From NCBI RefSeq assembly GCF_001746205.1, contig NZ_MDCO01000001.1:257896-321895 (forward strand): a stretch of 64,000 nt of DNA. Reading direction: 5' to 3'. Each line of letters begins with the position of its first letter. Position 1 is the first letter of the stretch. A program made the position numbers and the translations under genes. The notes below the pieces were generated by a model, which searched no databases, was not told where the DNA came from, and worked only from the letters and a program-made list of their open reading frames with translations. Positions 1-10,187 of this stretch are shown here, in pieces. The DNA is from Brachyspira hampsonii (GTDB taxonomy: Bacteria > Spirochaetota > Brachyspiria > Brachyspirales > Brachyspiraceae).

Positions 1-484
1 AGTATATTCCTTTTCTTCCGCAGTCGCATTTACCAAAAACTTTTGTATGTATGTCAATTAAATCTTCTTCTATTAATGCCGACACACTTTCCCAATAATT
101 TCTTTTATAGTCCATGTCAAGAGAAGCTATACAAAAGTTAGTTGCAGAATTTCTTTGAGTGCATGCTTTTATTAGTTTTATAAAAATGGAAGTATCATTT
201 AAAAAGCAAAATTCATCTATTCCTACAATATCATATCTTGAAATATAATTATAAATATTTTCTACATCTTTTCCGATATTATTTTCGATTTCTTCTTCAG
301 TGATTATATCTATTCTCTTATCTAAGGAAACATCTTTATCGCGGCAGAAATAGCCTCTAAAAGATATTGCCGGATATATGAATAATATTTTAATATCTTT
401 ATTTTCCATTAAAAGATAATCTAAAGTTTTAATTAAATATTTTGATTTTCCTGCGAACATGGGTCCTGTAATTAAATGATTCAT
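1..484 (-). CDS. tdk: Thymidine kinase, TK1 type (3' part cut by window edge)
   Basis: The reverse-strand reading frame starts at ATG 482-484 and runs off the left edge, giving about 161 residues. It opens with MNHLITGPMFAGKSKYL, the TK1-type P-loop (GPMFxGKS). It continues with VGIDEFCFL, the Walker B-like segment, and ends at the window edge in CDCGRKG, the start of a zinc-binding loop. The enzyme phosphorylates thymidine to dTMP in the salvage pathway, in the cytoplasm. The family is usually about 190-220 residues, so only the tail is missing. It is divergent from the gene at 635. Confidence 0.9.
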   Translation of the reverse strand, partial: MNHLITGPMFAGKSKYLIKTLDYLLMENKDIKILFIYPAISFRGYFCRDKDVSLDKRIDIITEEEIENNIGKDVENIYNYISRYDIVGIDEFCFLNDTSIFIKLIKACTQRNSATNFCIASLDMDYKRNYWESVSALIEEDLIDIHTKVFGKCDCGRKGIY

Positions 485-634
485 AGAAGTCCAATATTTT
501 TAAGTTAATTATAATATTATATCATTTAATTTTGTATATATCAAATATAAATGATGTAGTAGTGTATATTATAATTAGTTTAATTTTTGTATAAATATGT
601 TATAATGCTATGATGAAGTTTTAGGAGTTAAATT

Positions 635-1594
635 ATGACATATTATGATGCAGCTAAAAAAGTTTTGGAGCAAAGCGATGTTCCCATGAAAGTTGATGAA
701 ATATGGGCTAAGGCTTGCGAATTAGGTTATGATAAAATTATAGCTGAAACATTAAACGGAAAAATGAGTAAAACCCCAATTTCAAGTTTGGGTGCTAAAA
801 TATATACAGATATAAAATTCAATCCTGATACTACTATATTTATTAAAATTGGTAAGGGGAAATTCTTATTAAAGAGTAAAATAAATAATTCTAATCAGAA
901 TTTGATAAATGAAATTAATAATTTAAGCGAAGAAGAAGATGCAGAAGATATAATTGAAAATACAATTACAAATAAAAAAATATTAGAAGAAGATTTGCAT
1001 ATACCGCTTACAAAGTATTTGTATTCAATGAAAATATATTCTAAAACAATAAATGCAAATGCCACAGATGTTAACTTGAAAGGAAAAATGAAATGGGGTA
1101 CTCCTGATATAGTGGCTGTTACATTTAAAGATTATATTAATAAATCAGTTTTAGAATTGTTCAATCATATAAATTTACCTACCACAGAGCTTTATGCTTA
1201 TGAATTAAAATTAAAACTTACACTTGGAAGTTTAACAGAATATTATTTTCAGGCATTATCAAATTCCGGATGGGCTAATGAAGCTTGGCTTGTTGCTATG
1301 GAAATAGATGAAAATAATTACGATGAATTGATGGAAGAAATAAAAAGATTAAACCAGTCTTTCGGAGTAGGTGTAATTAAATTAGACTATAATAACCCAG
1401 AAGATTCTGAGATATTATTTTCTGCCAAAAAAAGAAATTATTTAGATATAGACACTATGCATAAACTTTGCTATAACAGACAGTTTCAAGATTTTATTAA
1501 TGATGTTAATGAAATATTAGATGCAAAAGATAAATCTAAAAGTCATATAATATCGAGTTTAATAAATAGCGGAAGATTTAATAATCCTCATTAA
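635..1594 (+). CDS. HARE-HTH domain protein with PD-(D/E)xK nuclease-like C-terminal domain
   Basis: 319 aa. Residues 1 to about 80 (YYDAAKKVLEQ..PMKVDEIW..KTPISSLGAKIYTDI..GKGKFLLK) match the HARE-HTH (HB1/ASXL, restriction-enzyme-associated) winged-helix fold. After an acidic linker, residues about 110-300 contain WGTPDIVAV followed by AYELKLKL, the PD...(D/E)xK arrangement of restriction-type nucleases. The likely role is DNA binding plus cleavage or DNA-damage handling; no specific substrate can be read off. No methyltransferase gene lies next to it, so it is not an obvious R-M pair. An AGGAG Shine-Dalgarno at 622-627 fixes the start and a TATAAT lies at 601-606. Function is inferred from domains only. 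Confidence 0.75.
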   Translation: MTYYDAAKKVLEQSDVPMKVDEIWAKACELGYDKIIAETLNGKMSKTPISSLGAKIYTDIKFNPDTTIFIKIGKGKFLLKSKINNSNQNLINEINNLSEEEDAEDIIENTITNKKILEEDLHIPLTKYLYSMKIYSKTINANATDVNLKGKMKWGTPDIVAVTFKDYINKSVLELFNHINLPTTELYAYELKLKLTLGSLTEYYFQALSNSGWANEAWLVAMEIDENNYDELMEEIKRLNQSFGVGVIKLDYNNPEDSEILFSAKKRNYLDIDTMHKLCYNRQFQDFINDVNEILDAKDKSKSHIISSLINSGRFNNPH

Positions 1595-1752
1595 GAAAAA
1601 ATCAAAAGTTAATATAATGGTAAAAATTAGAAGTAAAAAATAATTTATTATGAACTATATATAGTTTTTTATGTTTTTAATGTAAATATTTGTATCTAAT
1701 TTAATAGATAAAAATAAAAATATTGTTTATAATATTTTTATAGGATTTGTAT

Positions 1753-3594
1753 ATGAATATTAATAATGTGAACAGTATTATAATTAATAATTTAAATTTG
1801 GTTATGTATTATTTATCTTTTTTAATAATATTTATCATAATGTTTATTTTATATAAAAAATCTAATAGAGATAAATTAAAAGAGTTGTTAAAGTTTTTAC
1901 ACAAATACTATAATTTATTTTTTATAATTTTGTTTCTTATATCTTTATTATCATTCAGCAGTATTTATTTTACTCATACAAATAATGTAGAAAAAAGATT
2001 TGATAATGCACTTAAGTCATATGAACAAAGTATATCAAATATATTTAATAATTTATATATATCAACAAATAATCAAACCAATGAAAGCATAGTATCTAAT
2101 AATAGAACATCTTCATTATGCACAAGTACAAGAGATAGAATATCAATAAACAATAATAATATTATGAATATGATAAGTAGTGAGGGAGATGGTTTTGATG
2201 AATTAAAAAAATCTTTTGAAATAGGTTTAGATTTATTAAAGGCTTCGCTTTCAGAAACAATGAAAAACTCAAATGATGTTCTTACATTCTGGTTTGCCTT
2301 TTTATCAGTGATAATGGTTGTATTTAGTTTTGCAGGTTATTTTATAAATAATAATATTTTGGAACAATCAAAAACTCAATTAAAAATGGTAGAAAGAGAG
2401 TCAAAAGAGTCTATAAAAAATATAAAAGAAGAAAGTAGAATAGAAACACAAAAAATAATTGATGAAAATAATAGATATATAAGAATATCACAATTATTTA
2501 ATTTAGCTGATGATTGTGGTAAAAATAAAGATTACAACTCTCTTATAAAATATAATTTAGAAATAATAAAATTATATGGAAATGTTGATAATATAAAAGA
2601 TAAAAATCATATTAATAATTATGCGGGGGCTTTTTATAATATAGGTACAGCTAAATATGAGTTAAAAATGTATGATGAAGCTATTTATTATCTTAATAAA
2701 TCAATAGAATTAAATCCAGATAATTCTGAAGTATATAATAATTTAGGTCTAGTATATTATGCTAAAAAAGAATATGATAAATCTTTAAATTATTTTAATT
2801 ATTCTTTAAGTTTAAATAATAAAGATCCTAAACCATATAACAATCGAGGGACTTGCAAAGAAAAATTGGAAGATTATAAAGGTGCTTTAGAAGATTATAA
2901 TAAATCAATAGAATTAAATCCTAATTATTCAGAAGCTTATAATAATAGAGGCAATACTAAAAATAATTTATATTATATTTATAATAATATAGATTACTTA
3001 GAAGAAGCAATGAAAGATTTTAATAAATCAATAGAATTAAATCCTAATAATTCAAAAGCATATAATAATAGGGGATTATTAAAACAACATTTAAAAGATT
3101 ATGAAGGAGCTTTAAAAGATTTTGATAAGACAATAGAATTAAATCCATATTTAGCAGAAGCATATAATAATAGGGGTGTGCTAATGAAAAATTTAAATAA
3201 AGGAAATGATGCTTTGAATGATTTTGATAAAGCAATAAAATTAAACTCATATTATGCAGAAGCTTATAGCAACAGGGGGTTATTAAAATTGCAAATTGGT
3301 ATATTAAATAATGTTATTGAAGATTTTAATAAGGCAATAGAATTAAATCCTAATTATTCGGAAGCTTATTTTAATAGATATATTGCTAAATCATTATTAT
3401 TATCCAAAATAACTGATAAAGATTTAGATGAATATAAAAAATCTTTTAATGATGACTATAATGATTTAGATACAGCCTACAATTTATCTAATGAACAATT
3501 AAGAAAAATAATACAAGACAAAATTATTGGTATGGCTATACAAGGAAATGAAGTAGCAATAAAATTCTGTAAAGATAAAGGCTGGAAATACTAA
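1753..3594 (+). CDS. Membrane-anchored TPR-repeat protein
   Basis: The ATG at 1753 is preferred over the upstream TTG at 1747 because TAGGA at 1741-1745 sits at normal spacing; this gives about 613 aa. Hydrophobic segments near residues 15-35, 50-70 and 175-200 suggest an N-terminal membrane region. A coiled coil (about 205-240) follows, then seven or eight tetratricopeptide repeats with the recurring pattern YNNRG...YEGALKDFDKAIELNP. TPRs are protein-protein scaffolds, so the partner is unknown. Several repeats are nearly identical at DNA level, so copy number may vary between strains. No operon partner is evident. Confidence 0.8.
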   Translation: MNINNVNSIIINNLNLVMYYLSFLIIFIIMFILYKKSNRDKLKELLKFLHKYYNLFFIILFLISLLSFSSIYFTHTNNVEKRFDNALKSYEQSISNIFNNLYISTNNQTNESIVSNNRTSSLCTSTRDRISINNNNIMNMISSEGDGFDELKKSFEIGLDLLKASLSETMKNSNDVLTFWFAFLSVIMVVFSFAGYFINNNILEQSKTQLKMVERESKESIKNIKEESRIETQKIIDENNRYIRISQLFNLADDCGKNKDYNSLIKYNLEIIKLYGNVDNIKDKNHINNYAGAFYNIGTAKYELKMYDEAIYYLNKSIELNPDNSEVYNNLGLVYYAKKEYDKSLNYFNYSLSLNNKDPKPYNNRGTCKEKLEDYKGALEDYNKSIELNPNYSEAYNNRGNTKNNLYYIYNNIDYLEEAMKDFNKSIELNPNNSKAYNNRGLLKQHLKDYEGALKDFDKTIELNPYLAEAYNNRGVLMKNLNKGNDALNDFDKAIKLNSYYAEAYSNRGLLKLQIGILNNVIEDFNKAIELNPNYSEAYFNRYIAKSLLLSKITDKDLDEYKKSFNDDYNDLDTAYNLSNEQLRKIIQDKIIGMAIQGNEVAIKFCKDKGWKY

Positions 3595-3704
3595 ATAGAT
3601 AGTATTAAAACTATATAAATATAATCATCAAAAATATATTCAGTACTTGAATTCATACACTTATATGCTATAGTTTAAATCATAAAATAATAAACTAAAA
3701 AATA

Positions 3705-5882
3705 ATGGAAAATAACTTGAATATAAAAACTCAAAACAAAAAAATAGAACTTCTCGCACCTGTTGGAGATGAAAGAGCTTTGAAGGCGGCTGTTAATGCT
3801 GGGGCTGATGCTGTGTATTTTGGCACTAAAAGTTTTAATGCTAGAGTTGGTGCGGCAGAAAACTTTGATGAAAAGGCACTTGAAGAGAATATCAGATTTG
3901 CTAAATTAAGAGATGTTAATGTTTATATAACGGTTAACACTTTAGTTTATAATGATGAAATTGATAAAGTGCTTCCTCTTATAAAAAGTGTTTATAATAT
4001 GGGGGCTGATGCTATTATAGTGCAGGACTTGGGTATTATTGATATAGTAAGAAATAATTTAAATATTGCAATGCATGCTAGTACGCAGATGTCTTGTAAT
4101 AATTTAGAGAGTGTAAAACTTTTAAAAAGTATTGGACTTGACAGAGTAGTTTTAGCCCGTGAAATGAGTTTGGATAATATAAAATATATTAGAGATAATA
4201 CTGATATAGAGCTTGAAACTTTTGTGCATGGAGCTTTATGCGTGAGTTTTTCAGGTCAATGTGCTTATTCATATCTGCATGGCGGAAGAAGTGCCAATAG
4301 AGGTGCATGTGCTCAGCCTTGCAGAATGGAATACACAGGAGGTAAAACTAATTATCCTTTAAGCACAAAAGATTTGATGACTATTGATATAATTCCTGAT
4401 CTGCTTAAAAGCGGAATAACATCTTTTAAAATTGAAGGACGTGCAAAAAGAAGCGAATATGCCGCAATTACAACTTCTATATACAGGCATGCTATTGATT
4501 TGACTTTGGAAAATAAGGATATACCAATTGAAAAGTACAGAGAAAGTTTGATGAAGATTTTTAATAGGGGCGGATTTTCTCAAGGTTATTATTATAATTC
4601 AAAGGACATTTTTGAAAATTATAAACCAAGCCATGACGGTGAATATATAGGAAAAGTTACTGCATACAAGAAAAATAAGATATATATACATGCGGATAAA
4701 GAATTAAATGTATATGACGGGCTTTCATTTGGAGAGAGCGGAACGGTTGGAATGCAGATTTCTGATTTGTATAAAGATAATGAGAGAGTAAAAAGAGCTA
4801 AGGGAAATTTGAGTTTTTCTGCTGTTATAAAAAATGTCAATGTAGGCGATAAAGTTTATAGGACTACAGATAAACTGCAGATTGATGAGGCAAACAAAAT
4901 AATTGAAAATGATAGTTTTAAACATATTCTTGATTTGAAATGCACAGTAGGATTTAATAATGACAAAATAAAATTGGAAGTTCATAGCAAATACGATGAT
5001 AGATTAAATAATATAGAATATATAAGCGATTATATTCTTCAAGAAGCCAAAACAAAATCAACCACTAAAGAACATATTTTTAATTCTATTTCAAAGACTG
5101 GGGCAACTGTATTTGAATTTGAAAATATTATTATAGAAGAGAATTTTAAAAATCCTTTTATCCCAGTAAAAGTTTTAAATGAAGCTAGGAGAGGATTAAT
5201 AGAAAAATTGGAAAATACCTTGATTAAGCCTAAAGAAATTCATTATAATAAAAATATTTTTAATGATATCAATTATCCTAATACTGATATAAAAGTTTTG
5301 ATTGTAAACAGCGAAGAGAAATTAAAATTATATTCTGATATTCATTATGATAAAAAGATATTATTTCCAAGTGTTTATGATGAAAAAATAATAACACTTT
5401 TTGAAAATAAAAAAATAGACGGTATAATACTTCCTCATGTAACATTCGATAAAGATATTGAGGTTATAAAAAGCATAGCAGAAAAAACAGACGGCATGAT
5501 TGTAATATGCAATAACTTGGGGCATATTGAAGCATTAAAAAATAAAGCTGTATTATGGTCTGGAATAGGACTTAATGCCATTAATAATTACAGTGTGAAC
5601 TTTTTATATAAGTTAGGTATTGATACCGTGATATCAGCTGTTGAGGCAGGTAAAACTTTAAAACATACTATAAGCATCAAAGAAGGCTTTATACCTGCTA
5701 TGAACTTTGCATTCTGTCCAAAAAGTATGTCGGTGGGATGCTCTAAATGCAAAGAAGAAGATATTATTGACCACAGAGGAAATACTGTAATATTTGACTG
5801 CGTGAAGATGTATAATAAAACTAGCTTTATATTAGAGCATATAAAAAATAAAAATGGAAATATTTATTATTATATTTATTAA
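3705..5882 (+). CDS. Peptidase U32 family protein (RlhA/TrhP-like)
   Basis: 725 aa. The N-terminal half is a classic U32 domain: LLAPVGDERALKAAVNAGAD, then HGALCVSFSGQC and later GACAQPCRMEY, with the conserved cysteines spaced as in the family, then DLMTIDIIPDLL and SFKIEGRAKR. The C-terminal part corresponds to the extra domain found in long U32 proteins, with a final Cys-rich CPKSMSVGCSKC. Characterised relatives hydroxylate or carboxymethylate RNA bases (RlhA on 23S rRNA, TrhP on tRNA) rather than acting as proteases. A similar RNA-modification role is inferred; the collagenase annotation common for this family is not supported here. No clear Shine-Dalgarno precedes ATG 3705. Confidence 0.85.
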   Translation: MENNLNIKTQNKKIELLAPVGDERALKAAVNAGADAVYFGTKSFNARVGAAENFDEKALEENIRFAKLRDVNVYITVNTLVYNDEIDKVLPLIKSVYNMGADAIIVQDLGIIDIVRNNLNIAMHASTQMSCNNLESVKLLKSIGLDRVVLAREMSLDNIKYIRDNTDIELETFVHGALCVSFSGQCAYSYLHGGRSANRGACAQPCRMEYTGGKTNYPLSTKDLMTIDIIPDLLKSGITSFKIEGRAKRSEYAAITTSIYRHAIDLTLENKDIPIEKYRESLMKIFNRGGFSQGYYYNSKDIFENYKPSHDGEYIGKVTAYKKNKIYIHADKELNVYDGLSFGESGTVGMQISDLYKDNERVKRAKGNLSFSAVIKNVNVGDKVYRTTDKLQIDEANKIIENDSFKHILDLKCTVGFNNDKIKLEVHSKYDDRLNNIEYISDYILQEAKTKSTTKEHIFNSISKTGATVFEFENIIIEENFKNPFIPVKVLNEARRGLIEKLENTLIKPKEIHYNKNIFNDINYPNTDIKVLIVNSEEKLKLYSDIHYDKKILFPSVYDEKIITLFENKKIDGIILPHVTFDKDIEVIKSIAEKTDGMIVICNNLGHIEALKNKAVLWSGIGLNAINNYSVNFLYKLGIDTVISAVEAGKTLKHTISIKEGFIPAMNFAFCPKSMSVGCSKCKEEDIIDHRGNTVIFDCVKMYNKTSFILEHIKNKNGNIYYYIY

Positions 5883-6071
5883 AAAATGATATTAGAATTT
5901 TAAAATTCATTTTAATTTTTTCTAAATATTGTATTCATTGTGTTGTATAAGTAAAGAAACAAAAAGTTACTAAAAAATCATTTTTTTTATATAAGAACAT
6001 CTTATATAAGGTTTATAAAAATTTATAGTCTTATAATATTTATACTACTATTATATAAAGGATAAATAATT

Positions 6072-6275
6072 ATGAAGATTTTTAAGTTTTTATTTTTATT
6101 ATTATTGATATCATCTTTATCATATTCTCAGGATAAAACTGTTTATATTACAGAAAAAGGAAAGAAATATCATAGGGAATATTGCAGAACAACAAAAAAT
6201 TCAAATACAACTGCTATATCACTAAGTAAAGCTAAATCAATGGGATATTCTGCATGCAAAGTGTGCAATCCTTAA
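6072..6275 (+). CDS. Small secreted Cys-containing protein
   Basis: 67 aa. Residues 1 to about 19 form a signal peptide (basic start, Leu/Ile core, SYSQ cleavage region). The mature part reads KYHREYCRTTKNS...GYSACKVCNP. This H..C...C..C arrangement (YHxxxC..., then AGYxPCKxCxP) recurs in many small bacterial exported proteins and at the C-termini of some nucleases, and could bind a metal. It is monocistronic and preceded by AAAGGA at 6057-6062. The function is unknown. Confidence 0.75.
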   Translation: MKIFKFLFLLLLISSLSYSQDKTVYITEKGKKYHREYCRTTKNSNTTAISLSKAKSMGYSACKVCNP

Positions 6276-6300
6276 AAGCTGTTTAAGTTTAAAATTTTAT

Positions 6301-6508
6301 TTACATACCCCGCCCTTTAATATTTTCTGTTTTAATTTAAATTATAATTTAAAATTATTTTATTGCTTAATTAGAAATTTCAGCCCCCGCCCAAGTTTTT
6401 ATTAGCTTAGCAACTTTACTCAACGCACGGTCAATAGAATTTTATTTATTATTTAACTTATAATTTTTAATGCTCATAAGTTTAAAACTTTTTTCTGCGT
6501 GCGGTTTG
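6301..6508 (-). repeat. Dispersed paired-G-tract repeat, copy A
   Basis: This unit fills the gene-free stretch 6276-6612. Read on the minus strand it has four landmarks in order: CCGCACGC (6495-6508 region), CGTGCG about 70 bp on (6421-6432), CTTGGGCGGGGG (6383-6396), and AAGGGCGGGG about 77 bp further (6308-6318). Copies with the same order and spacing lie at 31037-31236 and, lacking the first two landmarks, at 26701-26835. The sequence between landmarks is not conserved. Function unknown. Confidence 0.6.
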
Positions 6509-6612
6509 AAAGCCTAAAATTTATAAAACTCTTTGGTTAAAATAAGTCAAAATAAAAGACTTGAATATATAATCCAAGCCTTTTTATTTATATTATTTAT
6601 TTTAAATATCTT

Positions 6613-8259
6613 TTATTTGTATAAGAATCTCTTTATCTTTTTAGTAGGATTTTTTATAAACTCTTCTTTTTGTATTGTAAATCCTGATATTCTTCCGAAC
6701 TCTGGAAGCATTTTATTAACTTCTATTCTATTATTTTCTATAAGTTTATTGACTTCTTCTTCGCTCAATTTTTCATTTTTTATTCTTTCTGCATCCAAAT
6801 ATAATAGAGCATGAAGTTTATTTTCTCTTTGTAAAACTAAAGACTCTAATATATATGGCATAGCATTTAATTTACTTTCAATTTCCTCAGGATAAATATT
6901 CTGACCGCTTGCACCAAGCAGCATATTCTTGCTTCTTCCTCTTATGAATATCCTGTTATTCTCACCAAGCACTCCTAAATCACCTGTTCTAAGCCATCCG
7001 TCTTTAGAAAGAACATCAGCAGTTGCTTTGTAATTTTTGTAATATCCAAGCATAACATTTTCACCTTTTACCATGATTTCTCCTACATCACCTTCTTTTT
7101 CAGCATCAATTTTAACTTCAAGTGTGTCAATTATGCATCCGCAGCTTCTAGGTACATGCTTATTCCAAGGTCCGTAACTGATTAAAGGTCCGCATTCAGT
7201 CATACCATATCCTACTGTAAATTTAAAACCTATATCCATAAGGAATTTTTCTACATCACTATTTAAAGCACTTCCTCCTATTATAACTTCGTAAAAATTT
7301 CCTCCGAAAGATTGTGTAAGTGTATTTCTGATTTTTGATTTTAGTAAAGATGATATAATAGGCATTTTTAATAAACCAGCAATTAAAGGTTTGCTTATGG
7401 TAGGGAGTATTTTTTTCAAATAAATTTTTTCTATGATAAGCGGAACCATAAGTATAAGATTAGGTTTTACTTCATCAAATGCTTTAAGTAAAATATTAGG
7501 ACTAGGTATAGCATTAAGCATATATATGCATGCCCCTCTTGAAAATGGAAATAAAAAGTCAAATAAACATCCGAATACATGGGCAAGAGGAAGAAAAGAA
7601 AGTATATGATCATGAGGCTTTATAGGCATATTATTAATAGCATATCTTATATTTGCAGCTAATGAATTATGATTGAGCATAACTCCTTTACTGAATCCTG
7701 TAGTTCCTGAAGTATATATTATAGTAGCTAAAGTATCATTTTCAAATATAGTAAGATTAAAATCTTCTTTATTTATATTTTCAATTTCTATATCGATGAA
7801 TATATTTTCAGATTTTTTATTATTTTCTGTATTTTCCTTTTCTATAGTAAAAGTGTCAAAATTATTTAAATGAAAAGCTTTAGTAAGAATTGATAAAGTA
7901 TCAGTGTCAATTCCTTTTAATATATTTGAATCTGCAAATAAGAATTTAGCTCCGGAATCTTTGATAATGGATGCTATATCTTCTTTTGAAAAGTCCACAA
8001 GTATAGGAACTACGATTGCTCCGTAAGTTACTATTGAAATGTATGTTAAAGCCCAATTAACAGAATTCGCACCGCATAGAGCTATTTTTTCTCCTTTATG
8101 TATATCGAGCTTTTTAAAACCTGTATGTATTTTTAATATATTTTTGGCTATATCAGAATATTTTAATATATTATTAGTTCCATAATCAGCTAATGCATTT
8201 ATATCCCAATTTTCTTTTATACTATTTTGAATATATTCGCTTAGTCTTTCTTTAATCAT
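6613..8259 (-). CDS. Long-chain acyl-CoA synthetase (AMP-forming)
   Basis: 548 aa, member of the ANL (AMP-binding) superfamily. The phosphate-binding motif IIYTSGTTGFSKGVML is near residue 185, YGMTECGP (A5) near 355, and GWLRTGDLG (A7) near 420. The C-terminal Lys region (NPTKKIKRFL) is complete, so both enzyme lobes are present. It would activate fatty acids to acyl-CoA via acyl-adenylate in the cytoplasm or at the membrane. A strong GAGGAGG Shine-Dalgarno precedes ATG 8259. The gene is monocistronic between two repeat-flanked gaps. Acyl-chain preference cannot be inferred. Confidence 0.88.
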   Translation of the reverse strand: MIKERLSEYIQNSIKENWDINALADYGTNNILKYSDIAKNILKIHTGFKKLDIHKGEKIALCGANSVNWALTYISIVTYGAIVVPILVDFSKEDIASIIKDSGAKFLFADSNILKGIDTDTLSILTKAFHLNNFDTFTIEKENTENNKKSENIFIDIEIENINKEDFNLTIFENDTLATIIYTSGTTGFSKGVMLNHNSLAANIRYAINNMPIKPHDHILSFLPLAHVFGCLFDFLFPFSRGACIYMLNAIPSPNILLKAFDEVKPNLILMVPLIIEKIYLKKILPTISKPLIAGLLKMPIISSLLKSKIRNTLTQSFGGNFYEVIIGGSALNSDVEKFLMDIGFKFTVGYGMTECGPLISYGPWNKHVPRSCGCIIDTLEVKIDAEKEGDVGEIMVKGENVMLGYYKNYKATADVLSKDGWLRTGDLGVLGENNRIFIRGRSKNMLLGASGQNIYPEEIESKLNAMPYILESLVLQRENKLHALLYLDAERIKNEKLSEEEVNKLIENNRIEVNKMLPEFGRISGFTIQKEEFIKNPTKKIKRFLYK

Positions 8260-8303
8260 ATTATATCAGCCTCCTCAATATTTATTTTTTATATATAAAA
8301 AAA

Positions 8304-8972
8304 TTAGAAAATGTTAGCAACATATCTAAACATAAAAACTGCATGACATATATTGGATATTATTAACAGCGAATAAAACAAAGGTAAGAATAGAGTATAT
8401 CTTTTGTTAGATTCATACATAGCAAGTCTGTAGAACACCATTGATATGTTTAGCAGAAGAAAACCTGTTAAATATAATATGGCACCGTATTCGCCTACAG
8501 CTGCAGATATTTTTGATATTGCTATGAGCCAAACCCAATTTAATAAAAAATAATAAATTGTTTCAGTAGCCCCGCGCCATCTGTACCCGAATATACTTCT
8601 TAATGTAATACCTAATATACAAAGTCCTGTAATAATTCCAAAAAAGCTCCAGCCCCATCCATTTTCTAATGATATTAGGCAGGGCGGAATATATATGCCC
8701 CAAATCATCATAATAAAAAATGCATGAGATAGTATATAAAAAACTTTTTTAGCTTTATTGTTAAAAGGGAAAAAATGGTATATTGAATTTATTATATAAA
8801 ATATTGTTAAAAAGCTAGAGTATAGAGAAAATGAAGTTATTTCCCTGGCAGTTTTAGAATTAATTATTAAAAGCACTAAAACAGCTATTGCTGAACTAGC
8901 ACATATTATGCATATAACAGCACTTATTTTAGAAACAGAATTTTTTATATTATTATTCAAATCAGCATTCAT
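8304..8972 (-). CDS. Hemolysin III / PAQR-family integral membrane protein
   Basis: 222 aa with about seven predicted membrane helices. SIYHFFP near residue 65, SHAFFIMMIWGIYIPP near 90 and SNICHAVFM near the C-terminus reproduce the Ser/His metal-site pattern of the HlyIII/PAQR family, although the usual Asp of the second motif is replaced (SHAF where DHxxI is common). Family members are membrane hydrolase-like or receptor-like proteins; haemolytic activity should not be assumed. It lies immediately downstream (same strand) of nothing obvious and upstream of the acyl-CoA synthetase, 44 bp apart, so co-transcription is possible. Confidence 0.78.
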   Translation of the reverse strand: MNADLNNNIKNSVSKISAVICIICASSAIAVLVLLIINSKTAREITSFSLYSSFLTIFYIINSIYHFFPFNNKAKKVFYILSHAFFIMMIWGIYIPPCLISLENGWGWSFFGIITGLCILGITLRSIFGYRWRGATETIYYFLLNWVWLIAISKISAAVGEYGAILYLTGFLLLNISMVFYRLAMYESNKRYTLFLPLFYSLLIISNICHAVFMFRYVANIF

Positions 8973-9148
8973 AATATTTTAATAATAAACCTTATTTGTA
9001 ATAAAGTAAATGGTAATTTATAACTATTTTCATATTAAAGCAATAATGTATTAAAAAATTTAATTATATAAATATAAAATTATACGATATAATAAGATTA
9101 AGATTATTTATTAAAATAATACAATTAAAATATAAATAGGTATATAAA

Positions 9149-10135
9149 ATGATATTAAACAGCGAATTAAAACAAAATATTTTAAATAGGTTTAAAAATA
9201 AAAAAATAGCAGTTTTGTATGGCGGATTAAGTTCCGAGCGGGAAGTTTCACTTAGAAGCGGACAGAATGTTTATAAGGCATTAACTAGCTTTGATGAAAT
9301 AAAAGATAATTGTATTTTAATAGATGTAAAGGATTCTTATGAATTGGTAAATACTTTAAAAGAAAATAATATTGAATACTGCTACAATATTCTGCATGGC
9401 ACATCAGGAGAGGACGGAACTATTCAGGGGCTTTTGGAAAGTCTTAATATTAAATATACAGGCGAGAATATTTTAGTTAGTGCCGTTTGTATGAATAAGG
9501 TTTATACAAAAAGAATATGGAAGTCTTCAAATGTATCTACTGCAGATTTTATGCTTCTTAAAGATGTTAAAGAGATTAATGATAAAAGTGTGAAAGGAAG
9601 TTTACTCACTTTTAATTTTCCTATAATATTAAAACCTATATCAGACGGCTCAAGCGTAGGTGTTCATTTGATAAAAACAAAATCAGAGTTTGAAAGTATA
9701 GTAAGCGGTATAAAAGAAACAAAAAATTATTTTTTAGAGCCTTATATAAAAGGAAAAGAAATCACAGTAGGCTTAGTAAGACAAGACGATGATAATATTT
9801 ATGTTTTTCCTATACTAGGAATAAATTCTAAAAATGAAATCTATGATTATGAGGCAAAATACACGCCCGGAAAAACAGAGATGGAAATGCCTGCGAAATT
9901 ATCAAAAGAAATGGAAAATAAAGTGATGGAAACATGCAAAAAGGCTTATACAGTTTTAGGCTGCAGCGGGCTTTCAAGAATAGATGCTATAGTAGGGGAG
10001 GACAATGAAGTTTATCTTATGGAGGTAAATACTCAAGGAGGCATGACTAATACTTCTGATATACCTGCAATGGCTAAGCATGTAAATCTTGATTTCAATA
10101 ATCTTGTTTTGTATATATTAGGTCTTTTAAAATAG
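9149..10135 (+). CDS. ddl: D-alanine--D-alanine ligase
   Basis: 328 aa, an ATP-grasp enzyme joining two D-Ala residues for peptidoglycan precursors in the cytoplasm. Signature segments: AVLYGGLSSEREVSLRSG (residues about 20-37), LHGTSGEDGTIQGLLE, KPISDGSSVGVH in the ATP-grasp core, and C-terminal YLMEVNTQGGMT (metal-binding Glu/Asn). The N-terminus is about 15 residues longer than minimal Ddl. It is monocistronic, followed by a strong hairpin at 10146. Confidence 0.93.
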   Translation: MILNSELKQNILNRFKNKKIAVLYGGLSSEREVSLRSGQNVYKALTSFDEIKDNCILIDVKDSYELVNTLKENNIEYCYNILHGTSGEDGTIQGLLESLNIKYTGENILVSAVCMNKVYTKRIWKSSNVSTADFMLLKDVKEINDKSVKGSLLTFNFPIILKPISDGSSVGVHLIKTKSEFESIVSGIKETKNYFLEPYIKGKEITVGLVRQDDDNIYVFPILGINSKNEIYDYEAKYTPGKTEMEMPAKLSKEMENKVMETCKKAYTVLGCSGLSRIDAIVGEDNEVYLMEVNTQGGMTNTSDIPAMAKHVNLDFNNLVLYILGLLK

Positions 10136-10145
10136 TTTTTATAAA

Positions 10146-10183
10146 AAAACATATATGCAGATATTTATTTGCATATATGTTTT
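10146..10183. terminator. Bidirectional terminator between ddl and the DinB-like gene
   Basis: A perfect 14-bp stem (10146-10159 with 10170-10183) with a 10-nt loop, A-rich on the left and T-rich on the right. It sits between two convergent genes and can serve both. Confidence 0.8.
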
Positions 10184-10187
10184 AATT

